From contig JAYEMH010000005.1 of assembly GCA_034717985.1 (NCBI GenBank), positions 1 to 52,660 of the forward strand: a stretch of 52,660 nt of DNA, read 5' to 3'. Source of the DNA: JAYEMH01 sp034717985 [NCBI: Candidatus Ratteibacteria bacterium] (GTDB taxonomy: Bacteria; CAZDME01; JAYEMH01). The notes under the pieces were generated by a model. The model saw nothing but the letters and a program-made list of their open reading frames with translations, did not search any database and was not told the DNA's origin. This document shows, one piece after another, positions 41,968 to 49,957 of this stretch (position 1 is the stretch's first letter; every line of letters begins with the position of its first letter). The position numbers and the translations under genes were made by a program.

Positions 41968-44181
41968 TTGGTTCGCGAATTAATCGTCGTTTTTTGGGGC
42001 AATGAATTATCGCTGGGAATTATCTTTTCAAGCTGGCTTTTTTGGATTGCCTGCGGCAGTTTGTTCCTGGGCCGGTTTGTTGACCGGCTTAAGGATAAGT
42101 TAAAGGCTTATATTAGCTGTCAGATTTTATTCTCCCTGTTTTTACTCCCGACCGTCTTAGGGATAAAAGCCATCAGGGCGCTCTGGAATATTCCGCCCGG
42201 AGAATTAATCGGCCCCTTCCCTTTTTTAATCTCTGTTTTTTTACTACTGGCCCCGGGTTGTCTTATTCTTGGTTTCCAATTTGCCCTGGCCTGTGGTCTT
42301 TATGCCGGGGAGAAAGCCCGCCCGGACTTCCGGGATACACCCATGGCCGCCGGAAGGGTTTATCGCCTTGATGCCCTGGGAGATATGCTGGGGGGAATAG
42401 CCTTTGCCTGCCTTTTGGTCAACATTTTCTATTCTTTCAAAACTCTTTTCACCCTGGCTATTTTAAACCTTTCTTTAGCCTTAATGACGGCCCTGTTATT
42501 TTTGAAGAAAAGGACTATCGCCTTTTTTTGTTTTTGCCTTCTTATAATTTTTGCCGCTGTTTTAAATACCTCTTTAGTTGACAAATTGAATAGTTATGCC
42601 GGCCGGCTCGAATGGAAAGGCATGCCTCTTCAGGCGGCTGCTTTCTCTAAATATGCCGATTATGCGGTGATTAAGGGTGCGGGAAGTTTCTATATTTACG
42701 GCAACGGGCAGCTGCTTTTTAGCCTGCCGGATGAGGCTTTGGCCGAGGAGATAATTCATCTGAGTTTTTCTCAAATCAGAAAACCGGAACGCATTCTTTT
42801 AATCGGCGGGGTTTTAAGCGGCGCGGTTACGCAGGCATTAAAATATTCCGGTTTAAAAGAAATTATTATTCTTGAGAAGGACCCCGGGCTTATCCGCCTG
42901 GGGCAAAGGTATATAAGTTCCCGGGAGAGAAGGTCTTTAGCCGCCTCCGGCAGCCGCATCGTTATTGGCGACGGCCGGTGGTTTGTAAAAAATTACCAGG
43001 GGGAAAATTTTGACGGCATTATTTTAAACGTTATCAATCCTTTAACCGCCGAACGCAACCGCTTTTATACCCTGGAATTTTTTAAAGAGGCCAAGAAAAT
43101 CCTAAAGCCGGAGGGAATATTTTTTTTGGGGATTGACTCGCACGAAAACTATCTCTCACCGGAGATGAGAAAATTTAACGGCTGTATTTACCGGACGCTA
43201 AAGGAAGTTTTTCCCCGAATTGTTCTTTTCCCCGGGAGTACCCTTTATCTGGCGGCCTCTTCTCAGAGCGGCTTTTTAACCGACAACCCCGCGATTTTAT
43301 CCCGGCGGCTGGCCGGGCGCCGGATTTTTGCCCGGTACATAAACGAATATACTTTGCCCCATCGCTTGAGTCAGGAAAGAATCTCTTATATCCGGGGAAT
43401 TTTATCCTCCGAGGAGAAAGAGAGCCGGAGATTAAACCGCGATTTTCATCCGATTAGCTATTATTACAACATAATTCTCCGGGGAAGCAAAATTTTCCCC
43501 CAAAAGGCGGCTCAGGTTTTCTGGCGGCTTTCCCGGATGAAAATCAGATCCGTAGCCGGCGGTCTTATCCTTGTCAGCCTGGTATTAATTGCCTGGCGGC
43601 GAAGATTAAGAAAAGGCTTTGTTCCTCTGGCGGTTTCTATCGGGGGGATGGCCGGAATTTCTCTGGAATTAATTTTGATTATCGGGTTTCAAATTATTTA
43701 CGGCAACCTTTATTTTATGATTGGCGTCATTGTGGCTTCGTTTATGATGGGACTGGTTATTGGGGCAGGCCTTATTACCCGCTCCATGGGAAAATTTAGA
43801 AACGAGCGTTTAGCCCTCGGCCGGATTGAACTGGCCCTGGGGATTTATGCTTTATTTGTCGCCTTCATTCTTTTAATCCTGGCCCGCTGGCGGGGGGTGC
43901 CTTTTTTAATAAGCACCCGGGTTTTATTCCCTTTTTTAACCATCCTGGCCGGCTTATGGGTGGGAATGATTTTCCCTTTAGCCAACAATATATGTTCGGC
44001 CGGGAGAGACAGAATAGGGGAAACAGCCGGCAGGCTTTATGCTTTTGATTTGTTGGGCGCCTGTTTCGGGGCACTGGTGACGACGGTATTTCTTATCCCT
44101 CTCTTCGGCCTTATCCAGACCTGTCTTTTAATCGGCTTGGTCTGCGGTTTAGGGTTCGCGGTTTTATCAGTCCCAAATTAA
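41968..44181 (+). CDS. Spermidine-synthase-like protein fused to membrane segments
   Basis: 737 residues from the first canonical start (TTG 41968). About six TM segments, then a methyltransferase-like spermidine synthase domain (ILLIGGVLSGAVTQALKY, IIILEKDPGLIRLGQ, DGRWFVKN, FDGIILNVINP), then six further TMs. This is the fused MFS-like/spermidine synthase group, whose substrate is unknown. The family's first TM is encoded upstream: the frame from 41893 reads KSRRPYLIAAFILTGFTATV followed by TQVLLVREL, but contains no ATG, GTG or TTG. With GAGGGAG just upstream, ATA 41893 is a possible non-standard start. Confidence 0.8.
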   Translation: MVRELIVVFWGNELSLGIIFSSWLFWIACGSLFLGRFVDRLKDKLKAYISCQILFSLFLLPTVLGIKAIRALWNIPPGELIGPFPFLISVFLLLAPGCLILGFQFALACGLYAGEKARPDFRDTPMAAGRVYRLDALGDMLGGIAFACLLVNIFYSFKTLFTLAILNLSLALMTALLFLKKRTIAFFCFCLLIIFAAVLNTSLVDKLNSYAGRLEWKGMPLQAAAFSKYADYAVIKGAGSFYIYGNGQLLFSLPDEALAEEIIHLSFSQIRKPERILLIGGVLSGAVTQALKYSGLKEIIILEKDPGLIRLGQRYISSRERRSLAASGSRIVIGDGRWFVKNYQGENFDGIILNVINPLTAERNRFYTLEFFKEAKKILKPEGIFFLGIDSHENYLSPEMRKFNGCIYRTLKEVFPRIVLFPGSTLYLAASSQSGFLTDNPAILSRRLAGRRIFARYINEYTLPHRLSQERISYIRGILSSEEKESRRLNRDFHPISYYYNIILRGSKIFPQKAAQVFWRLSRMKIRSVAGGLILVSLVLIAWRRRLRKGFVPLAVSIGGMAGISLELILIIGFQIIYGNLYFMIGVIVASFMMGLVIGAGLITRSMGKFRNERLALGRIELALGIYALFVAFILLILARWRGVPFLISTRVLFPFLTILAGLWVGMIFPLANNICSAGRDRIGETAGRLYAFDLLGACFGALVTTVFLIPLFGLIQTCLLIGLVCGLGFAVLSVPN

Positions 44182-44357
44182 TCCTGTCAGGAGATAGCAA
44201 TAATGTTGTTCAGGTAGGTACGGCTTTTGATACCGCTTTGGAGGCTTTTTTAGCTAAGGATGGAAAAGGCATTTTTGAAATCACCGAATTACAGGAAGTG
44301 GCTGAAGAACATAAATCCTACATTAAAAATGTGCGTGACATCACCGGCGCCAATTAG
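44170..44357 (+). pseudogene. Coding remnant without a start codon
   Basis: An open frame of about 60 codons with coding-like composition, ending TAG at 44355-44357: SGDSNNVVQVGTAFDTALEA, then KGIFEITELQEVAEEHKSYI and KNVRDITGAN. It has no usable start; AGGAG near 44191 precedes an ATG (44203) in another frame that stops after four codons. Probably a gene broken by a frameshift or the end of a lost gene. Family not recognised. The rest of 44360-44520 is repetitive (gtgtcaaggtgtcagggtgtcag, accaatttaaaa). Confidence 0.4.
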
Positions 44358-44522
44358 TGATAAATTGAATCCCTCCGTTACAAAAAGCAGCCATTAAAAG
44401 TGTCAAGGTGTCAGGGTGTCAGAGGAAAGAAAGTTATGGAAAAGAGGACATTGCGAATGTATGAAATGATAAAGGGAAAAAGCATAAAGGAAAACCAATT
44501 TAAAAACCAATTTAAAAAACAT

Positions 44523-44551
44523 TTGCCAAATTACAGTTCATAGTGTATAAT
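44523..44551 (+). promoter_or_regulatory. Promoter of the LysM/M23 peptidase gene
   Basis: TTGCCA (44523-44528), 17 bp spacer, perfect TATAAT (44546-44551). Predicted start near 44558. Confidence 0.75.
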
Positions 44552-44594
44552 GTGAAACATCTAGGGTTATCTCTACATGAAAGGGAATTGTTGT

Positions 44595-45533
44595 ATGCGT
44601 TTGCCCAGGCGATTTTCAATCTATCTTATCCTGCTGGTCGGAGTTTTAGCCCTTCAGATTGGCGGTTTCTTTAAATCCGAGACAGATAATTCTATCGCCA
44701 ATCCTTTAGCCGCTGAAGAACAAGTCCGGTCCGAAGAAGTTTTACCGGAAAGTTTCGCCGGTAAAGGCGGACCAAAAGAGCCGCCTCTTCAATTAAGCCT
44801 TTTTCCCTATGAAGTGCAGCCCGGAGATAATCTCTGGGAGATAGCCAGGAGAGAAAATCTTGATTTAGATACCTTGATCAGCGCCAACTGTCTTCAGCGG
44901 GCAAATTTAATTAATATCGGCGACATTCTTCATATCCCCAATCAAAAAGGAGTATTTCATAAAGTCAGAAAAGGCCAGACTATCTCGGAAATTGCTAAAG
45001 CCTATAAAACAGCCGTAGAAGAGATTCTGGCGATAAATGACATAGCGCGGCCCGACACCATAAGTGTCAATAAACAATTATTCATTCCCGGGGCTAAGCT
45101 TCTTTCTGAAGAAAAAGAATACATTTTAGGCTGGGGATTTATTAAGCCCTGCCGAGGTTGGGTTTCTTCCCGTTACGGCTGGCGGCGGGACCCTTTTACC
45201 AGACGGCGGCGTTTTCATCGCGGGATAGATTTTGCCGCCCCCAGGGGGACACCGATTTATGCGGCGCGGGACGGCAAGGTAATCTTGTCGGGCTGGTCGG
45301 GAGGATATGGAAGATTAATTGTTATTAAACATACCCGGGGTTATTCTACCCGCTATGGTCATAATTCAGTTAATCTGGTCAAAAGAGGGCAAAAGGTGAG
45401 ACAGGGCCAACTCATTGCCCGGGTTGGCAATACCGGGCGTTCTACCGGTTCCCACCTCCATTTTGAAATTCGCCGCTGGGGGCGTTCACTTAATCCAGCC
45501 CCTTTAATCAGGCGTTATGCCCGCCGGAAGTAA
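44595..45533 (+). CDS. LysM-M23 murein hydrolase or activator (NlpD/EnvC-like)
   Basis: 312 residues from ATG 44595 (GAAAGGGAA upstream); ATG 44577 in the same frame would add six residues. N-terminal signal anchor (FSIYLILLVGVLALQIGGFF), two LysM domains for peptidoglycan binding (VQPGDNLWEIARRENL; VRKGQTISEIAKAYKT), then a LytM/M23 domain with HRGIDFAAPRGTPIYA and GSHLHFEIR. Zn ligands H-x3-D and HxH are kept, so it may cut peptide cross-links at the cell envelope during division. Next to the tol-pal genes. Confidence 0.9.
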   Translation: MRLPRRFSIYLILLVGVLALQIGGFFKSETDNSIANPLAAEEQVRSEEVLPESFAGKGGPKEPPLQLSLFPYEVQPGDNLWEIARRENLDLDTLISANCLQRANLINIGDILHIPNQKGVFHKVRKGQTISEIAKAYKTAVEEILAINDIARPDTISVNKQLFIPGAKLLSEEKEYILGWGFIKPCRGWVSSRYGWRRDPFTRRRRFHRGIDFAAPRGTPIYAARDGKVILSGWSGGYGRLIVIKHTRGYSTRYGHNSVNLVKRGQKVRQGQLIARVGNTGRSTGSHLHFEIRRWGRSLNPAPLIRRYARRK

Positions 45534-45535
45534 TA

Positions 45536-45770
45536 AAATAACCAAGATACAAGAAACCTGCCTCGCCGGCAAGGCGGGCAATAACCAAATAATGACCAAT
45601 AACCAAATTCAAATAATCAAACAAAAATAACGAGAGGTTTTGATTTAGAAAAAAGAACTACCAATATTGATAAATCACAATAATGTCTGGTAATTGGGTA
45701 TTGAATATTGGTAATTGTTTGTATCTTGTAACTTGGTTATTGGTGATTTAATAGATATTTTTGACAGCAC
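45536..45770. repeat. Low-complexity inverted-repeat element, copy C3
   Basis: Same build as C2: aaccaagatacaagaaa, palindrome cctgcctcgccggcaaggcggg, caataaccaaataatgaccaa, a loop, then tggtaattgggtattg, ttgtatcttgtaacttgg, ending gatttaatagatatttttgaca. It ends directly upstream of the pal leader. Confidence 0.8.
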
Positions 45771-45794
45771 CCTAAATTGAGAAAGGAGGAGCAA

Positions 45795-46325
45795 ATGCGT
45801 AAGAATTTTTGGTGGGGAGCAGCGGCAATTCTAATTTTGGCTATGTTAGCCGGCGGTTGTGCCGGCAAGCGGCCGTTCTGGAAAAAGAAAGCAGGCGAAG
45901 GAAGGTTAGGCGCCGGATTAGCCGAGATATCCGAAGAGGCCATCCCGACGGAACTTTCGGCGCGAGGCAAGGAGTTTGTGGATACCGAATCTCTTGGTGA
46001 TGTCTATTTTGACTATGATAGATATAACATCCGGGCCGATGCCAGGAAAGAGCTGGCGAAAAATGCCAGGTGGCTTACGCGCTATGGCGGGGTAGAAATT
46101 CAGGTTGAAGGTCATTGCGATGAACGAGGCACCAGCGAATACAATATGGCTTTGGGGCAGCGCCGGGCAGCCAGCGTCCGAAATTATCTTGTTTCGCTGG
46201 GGGTTAAGCCGGAGCAGATTTACACCATTAGCTACGGCGAAGAAAAACCCTTTGCCATGGGCCGCAGCGAAGATGCCTGGGCTCAGAACCGCCGCGGGCA
46301 TTTCTTGATTAGAAGGAAAAAATAG
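45795..46325 (+). CDS. pal: Peptidoglycan-associated lipoprotein Pal
   Basis: 176 residues from ATG 45795, preceded by AAAGGAGGAG. Lipobox LAGGC with lipidated C22. The C-terminal OmpA-like domain has VYFDYDRYNIRADARKEL, EGHCDERGTSEYNMALGQRRA and the SYGEEKP turn, which bind the peptidoglycan peptide. Anchors the outer membrane to murein and is the docking partner of TolB. Confidence 0.95.
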   Translation: MRKNFWWGAAAILILAMLAGGCAGKRPFWKKKAGEGRLGAGLAEISEEAIPTELSARGKEFVDTESLGDVYFDYDRYNIRADARKELAKNARWLTRYGGVEIQVEGHCDERGTSEYNMALGQRRAASVRNYLVSLGVKPEQIYTISYGEEKPFAMGRSEDAWAQNRRGHFLIRRKK

Positions 46326-46352
46326 ATTGTAGGGACAGCCCTTGTGGCTGTC
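46326..46352. repeat. REP-type palindrome after pal
   Basis: TTGTAGGGACAGCCCTTGTG followed by GCTGTCC; stem ggacagcc/ggctgtcc. It starts one base after the pal stop. Confidence 0.7.
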
Positions 46353-46356
46353 CGAA

Positions 46357-46578
46357 GGTATTCCACGGAAAATCAAAAATCCGCACGTCGCATTGGATGA
46401 ATTCGCCGTTACGCCAATCATATACATGGAATATTGATTATCGATAACAATAAACGGGAGGGGGCAAGCCCCTCCCCTACAGTATCAAATATCATCGGTT
46501 CATTTAAATCAAAATGTTCCGCCGCATATTTAAATTACATAAAACAGAGCAATTTAAATACGTCTCTTATTAAACAAC
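46357..46578 (+). pseudogene. RAYT (REP-associated transposase) pseudogene fragment with frameshift
   Basis: Frame one reads GIPRKIKNPHVALDEFAVTP; a one-base shift (ccaatcat for ccaaatcat) gives NHIHGILIIDNNKREGASPS, then IIGSFKSKCSAAYLNYIKQS. These match successive parts of TnpA_REP/Y1 transposases: the HUH motif NHIHG and the FKSK helix. A REP palindrome (46454-46479) encodes the linker between the two. The catalytic tyrosine part and N terminus are missing. It lies between pal and cpoB. Confidence 0.8.
46454..46482. repeat. REP palindrome inside the RAYT fragment
   Basis: GGGAGGGGGCAAGCCCCTCCC followed by CTACA would exceed the arm itself; the stem is ggagggg/cccctcc with the TGTAGGGG-type end seen at the other REP copies. 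It sits at the linker position of the transposase reading frame. Confidence 0.75.
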
Positions 46579-46584
46579 ATAGAA

Positions 46585-47286
46585 ATGTTTAACAACGCGT
46601 TGCTAAAATACTCTTTACTGATATGTTCGGTTTTTTTATCGGGCTGCATGGCCACCTTAGGAAGTGAAGAGCTGGCCCGTCTGCAGTATGGTTTGGCTCG
46701 AGTGAACAAGCAAAATAAAGCGGCCGTGGAAAAACTTGAGAAAAAAGAAGTGGCGCTGGAGAAGAAAATAGCAGTTTTGGAGGAAGAAGTCCAGGATTTA
46801 AAGAAGGAAACCGCGGCTAACCGGGAGGCTATCGGCAAAATTGAGCCGGGAGCGCTTGCCGGAAAAGACTGGATTTTACCCCGGGAAAAGGACGGCCAGT
46901 TATTCCAGTCCGCCCATAACGATTATCTCAAAGGGCAGTATTCTTTAGCCATTATGGGTTTTCAAGAGTATCTCCGTCTTTATCCTGAAGGTTTGCGGGC
47001 GGCTGAAGCGCAGTACTGGCTGGCTGAATCCTGTTTCAGCCAGAAGGATTTCAAATCTGCCGTCGAGGAATTTGATAAATTGCTCAAGACTTATCCAAAA
47101 AGCCGCTGGTTTTCTCCGGCTCTATACAAAAAAGCGCTGTCTCTGGCCCGGGAAGAACGGCCGGCTGAAGCCCTGGTAATTACCGAGGAAATCATAGAGA
47201 GGTTTCCGGAAAGCAAAGAAAACAAATTAGCCCGGGAATTGAAGAAGGAATTAGAAAACCAGATTTCTAAAGACCCGCCCCGTTAG
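46585..47286 (+). CDS. cpoB: CpoB/YbgF-like Tol-Pal system protein
   Basis: 233 residues. Lipobox-like FLSGC (C21), so a lipoprotein rather than the usual soluble form. A coiled coil (about 45-85, KLEKKEVALEKKIAVLEEEVQDLKK in part) precedes TPR-like repeats (AHNDYLKGQYSLAIMGFQEYL, YWLAESCFSQKDFKSAVEEF, ALYKKALSLAREERPAEAL). CpoB coordinates Tol-driven constriction with peptidoglycan synthesis. No clear ribosome binding site, since the RAYT remnant reaches to just before the ATG. The last codons (PPR, stop) lie within a CCCCGTTAG sequence of family A. Confidence 0.85.
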   Translation: MFNNALLKYSLLICSVFLSGCMATLGSEELARLQYGLARVNKQNKAAVEKLEKKEVALEKKIAVLEEEVQDLKKETAANREAIGKIEPGALAGKDWILPREKDGQLFQSAHNDYLKGQYSLAIMGFQEYLRLYPEGLRAAEAQYWLAESCFSQKDFKSAVEEFDKLLKTYPKSRWFSPALYKKALSLAREERPAEALVITEEIIERFPESKENKLARELKKELENQISKDPPR

Positions 47287-47304
47287 AGAGAAAAAGGGGT
47301 GGGA
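47278..47304. repeat. Partial family A sequence at the cpoB stop (A4)
   Basis: CCCCGTTAGAGAGAAAAAGG and following GGTGGG: only the left arm of the family is kept, and the TAG inside it is the cpoB stop codon. Confidence 0.55.
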
Positions 47305-47979
47305 CTTTTGTTAGCCGGAAAAACCACCTCTAAAACGATGGGTCTTTTTACTGAAGCAGTTTATTTAAAAAAAGCCTTGCTGGCTTCTTTGGCGGTTCAT
47401 CTTTTTTTTATCTGGGCGGCTTCGAGCCTCCCTTTTTTTCAGCGGCGGATTACCTACACCGTTCCCCTGTTCGTTGATATAGTAAAAATACCCCCTCCCC
47501 CCTCCAAAAAGGCGAAGAAGAAAAGCATTGTCTATAAGAAACCTAAAAAGAAAAAGCCTAAAAAAAAGACCACAAAAAAGGTTAAGAAGAAACCCAGGGA
47601 AATAACCAAGAAGGCGCCCGATAAAAAAACAAGGCCTCCGGAGAAGACGGCTAAGCCGGTTGTTCAGGGCAAGATATCGGTTGAGGGGACTAAATTTCCT
47701 TTTACCTATTACCTCACCATTATTCAGAGTAAAGTTACCGGGGGCTGGGAACCCGGAGGCGGGAAAACAGGAAAAAAAGAAGTCGTAGTTTATTTCCGCA
47801 TTTTAAAAAGCGGAGAAATAACTTATACCCGGATAGAAAAAAGTTCCGGCAGCAGACCGCTTGACCTGTCGGCTTTAAGGGCGGTTGCCCTGGCCAGTCC
47901 TTTACCGCCGCTGCCGGATGAATTTGAAGAGAGCTTTCTGGGAGTGCATTTTGGGTTCAGGCTTGAGGTGCAAGGATAA
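47299..47979 (+). CDS. TolA/TonB-like energy transducer 1
   Basis: Up to 226 residues (GTG 47299); the ATG at 47338 (MGLFTEAVYLKKALL) may be the true start, as neither has a strong site. N-terminal TM with a membrane His (ALLASLAVHLFFIWAASSL), a proline/lysine-rich spacer (KKPKKKKPKKKTTKK) and a C-terminal TonB/TolA fold (TIIQSKVTGGWEPGG, VVVYFRILKSGEITYTRIEKSSG). Transmits ExbBD/TolQR force to the outer membrane. Between cpoB and tolB, so TolA is the likely role. Confidence 0.85.
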   Translation: MGLLLAGKTTSKTMGLFTEAVYLKKALLASLAVHLFFIWAASSLPFFQRRITYTVPLFVDIVKIPPPPSKKAKKKSIVYKKPKKKKPKKKTTKKVKKKPREITKKAPDKKTRPPEKTAKPVVQGKISVEGTKFPFTYYLTIIQSKVTGGWEPGGGKTGKKEVVVYFRILKSGEITYTRIEKSSGSRPLDLSALRAVALASPLPPLPDEFEESFLGVHFGFRLEVQG

Positions 47980-47988
47980 AAAAGCAAC

Positions 47989-48014
47989 AACTATCGAAGC
48001 CCGACTTCGATAGT
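47989..48014. repeat. Small hairpin repeat E3
   Basis: ACTATCGAAGCCCGACTTCG then ATAGT, a perfect palindrome, third copy of family E. Lies in the tolB leader. Confidence 0.75.
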
Positions 48015-48063
48015 CTATAGTTTTGGATAGTTTTCAAAATAATTTTTGAATTGGGGGAACAGA

Positions 48064-49497
48064 ATGAAAAAGTTAGTTTTTTTATCATATAGGAAAGGAT
48101 ATCATCCCCCCTTGATTTCTCAGCCTTCTCCACAAATTTGTTTACACAAATTTAATCGTGGAGACGGGTCGGCTTCGAAATCAAAGCAGGGGGGACGGCG
48201 AAAATCGCCAAAAGGTTATCGCGAAGCGATTTTCTTGGGTTTAATTTTGGCAATACTTGCCTTTTCCATCAATCTCTGGGCGGTGGATGTCTATCTTAAT
48301 ATCGTTAAGGGCCAGGGGAGAAAAGTAAGAATCGCCGTTCCTGCCTTTATCGGGCAGAAAGGGGATTTTTCACAAATACTTTCTCAAATTGTCCAGGATG
48401 ATTTGCGCCAATCCGGATATTTTCGTTTGGTTGAGGCGTTAGAGATAATGCCGGGGAAGATGAGCCTTGGAGAAAAGTTTCAAGAATTAAAGAGCGCCGG
48501 GGCGGAAGTGATGGCGGACGGACAATTCTCTCTTAAGGGAGAAAAAATGGTTCTTAACGGCCGCCTCTATGATTTAACTAATAATCGGCAGATTACGGGG
48601 AGGGCTTATCGGGGGAAGAAAAATGATTTCCGCCAGATTGCCCACCGCTTTTCCGATGAAATTGTTTATCGCTTTACCGGGATAAAAGGCATCGCCCACA
48701 CCAAGATTGCCTTTGTTCATCAGGAAGGAAAGAACAAGGAGCTTTATCTGGTGGATTATGACGGGCATAATTTGGAGAAACTTACCTTTGATTATTCCCT
48801 GGGGCTTTTCCCGGCCTGGTCCCCGGACGGTAAAACGCTCCTCTATACCACTTTTAAAAAAGGAAACCCGGATTTGTATCTCATTGATTTTGTCAGTCGG
48901 GAGGCGCGCGGGCTTCTGACCTTTCAGGGATTAAATATGGGGGCAAAATTTTCTCCCAACGGCAAAGAAATAGTTTTGGTAATGAGTAAAGACGGCAATC
49001 CGGAACTTTATCTTTATTCGTTAAGGAAGAAAAAATTGAAGCGGTTAACCTATTATCGGGGTATTGATTCCGATCCAACCTGGTCTCCCAACGGCCGGGA
49101 AATCGCCTTTTCTTCCGATCGTTCAGGCACGCCCCAGATTTATATAATGGATAAGGAAGGCGGTAATCTTCGGCGGTTAACCTTTAAAGGAGGGTATAAT
49201 ACCTCGCCTGATTGGTCTCCCCGGGGTGATAAGATTGTTTATGCCGGAATGAAAGGCGGCAGTTTCGACATTTATACGGTTGGCGTCCACAGCCGAAAGA
49301 TAGAAAGATTGACCGATAGTTTATTCGAAGGCGGAGGCAGTGAAGACCCCTGCTGGTCGCCCGACGGCAGATATCTCGTTTACACCGTTACCCGGGGGGG
49401 GGAAAAAGAGATTTTTATTATGAGGGACGGCGGAACAAACAACAGAAAATTAGTCAGCCTCCAGGGAAACTGTTTCAGTCCGGCCTGGTCACCCTGA
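48064..49497 (+). CDS. tolB: TolB beta-propeller protein
   Basis: 477 residues from ATG 48064 (GGGGGAACAG upstream). The N-terminal TolB domain (VRIAVPAFIGQKGDFSQILS, ESGYF-like SGYFRLVE) is followed by a six-bladed propeller with repeated PAWSPDGKTLLYT, PTWSPNGREIAFSS and PDWSPRGDKIVY units. Periplasmic partner of Pal. Unusually, about 45 residues lie between MKKLVFLSY and the signal-peptide core FLGLILAILAFSINLWA (57-73); they are encoded by a nested palindrome and a second hairpin (48106-48234). Translation might instead begin nearer the core, but no suitable codon with a site is seen. Confidence 0.92.
   Translation: MKKLVFLSYRKGYHPPLISQPSPQICLHKFNRGDGSASKSKQGGRRKSPKGYREAIFLGLILAILAFSINLWAVDVYLNIVKGQGRKVRIAVPAFIGQKGDFSQILSQIVQDDLRQSGYFRLVEALEIMPGKMSLGEKFQELKSAGAEVMADGQFSLKGEKMVLNGRLYDLTNNRQITGRAYRGKKNDFRQIAHRFSDEIVYRFTGIKGIAHTKIAFVHQEGKNKELYLVDYDGHNLEKLTFDYSLGLFPAWSPDGKTLLYTTFKKGNPDLYLIDFVSREARGLLTFQGLNMGAKFSPNGKEIVLVMSKDGNPELYLYSLRKKKLKRLTYYRGIDSDPTWSPNGREIAFSSDRSGTPQIYIMDKEGGNLRRLTFKGGYNTSPDWSPRGDKIVYAGMKGGSFDIYTVGVHSRKIERLTDSLFEGGGSEDPCWSPDGRYLVYTVTRGGEKEIFIMRDGGTNNRKLVSLQGNCFSPAWSP
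48106..48234. repeat. Nested palindrome inserted in the tolB signal-peptide region
   Basis: Outer arms CCCCCCTTGATTTC (48106-48119) and GAAATCAAAGCAGGGGGG (48177-48194, GC bulge), inner arms tctccac/gtggaga and aaatttg/caaattt. A second hairpin follows (gaaaatcgc 48200-48208, gcgattttc 48226-48234). The whole block is in frame with tolB. Confidence 0.85.
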
Positions 49498-49568
49498 GAC
49501 ACCGTGTTCAAAAAATTCTTGCAATAGCCTATAGCTTATGTTAATATCCTATGGGTGGAGAGAAGATA

Positions 49569-49930
49569 AAATAACCAAGATACAAGAAACCTGCCTCGCC
49601 GGCAAGGCGGGCAATAACCAAATAATAATCAATGACCCAATCACCAATGACTGAAACAATACTACATCCGTTTGATTATTGACCATTGGTGATTGCCCTC
49701 TGCAATTCGTAGAATTGCGAGGATTTAGTCCCGGAAATTCTTTGAATTTCTCGGGAGAATTTATTTGCCCTCTGGAATTTTCCCAAAAGGAAAATTCCGA
49801 GGATTTAGTCCCCGCAATCTTTCAGATTGCAGGGGATATCTTGTATCTTGATTATTGGTAATTATTTGTAACTTGTATCTTGGTGATTGGTGATTTAGGT
49901 AATTGGTGATTTAATAGATATTTTGAACAG
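49569..49930. repeat. Low-complexity inverted-repeat element, copy C4, with hairpin module
   Basis: Starts aaccaagatacaagaaacc and the palindrome cctgcctcgccggcaaggcggg, ends gatttaatagatattttgaacag, as C2 and C3. The 49498-49957 spacer holds no gene. Within it, 49695-49836 contains two tandem modules, each with two hairpins joined by GAGGATTTAGTCCC: stems gcaattc/gaattgc and gaaattc/gaatttc in the first, ggaattttcc/ggaaaattcc and gcaatc/gattgc in the second. Confidence 0.8.
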
Positions 49931-49957
49931 TACCCAGTATATAAGGGGGAGGAATAA

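Noticed and set aside
45771-45776. TTGACA at the end of repeat C3 as the pal promoter -35
   Set aside because: No -10 element fits 16-18 bp downstream; that position falls at the start codon.
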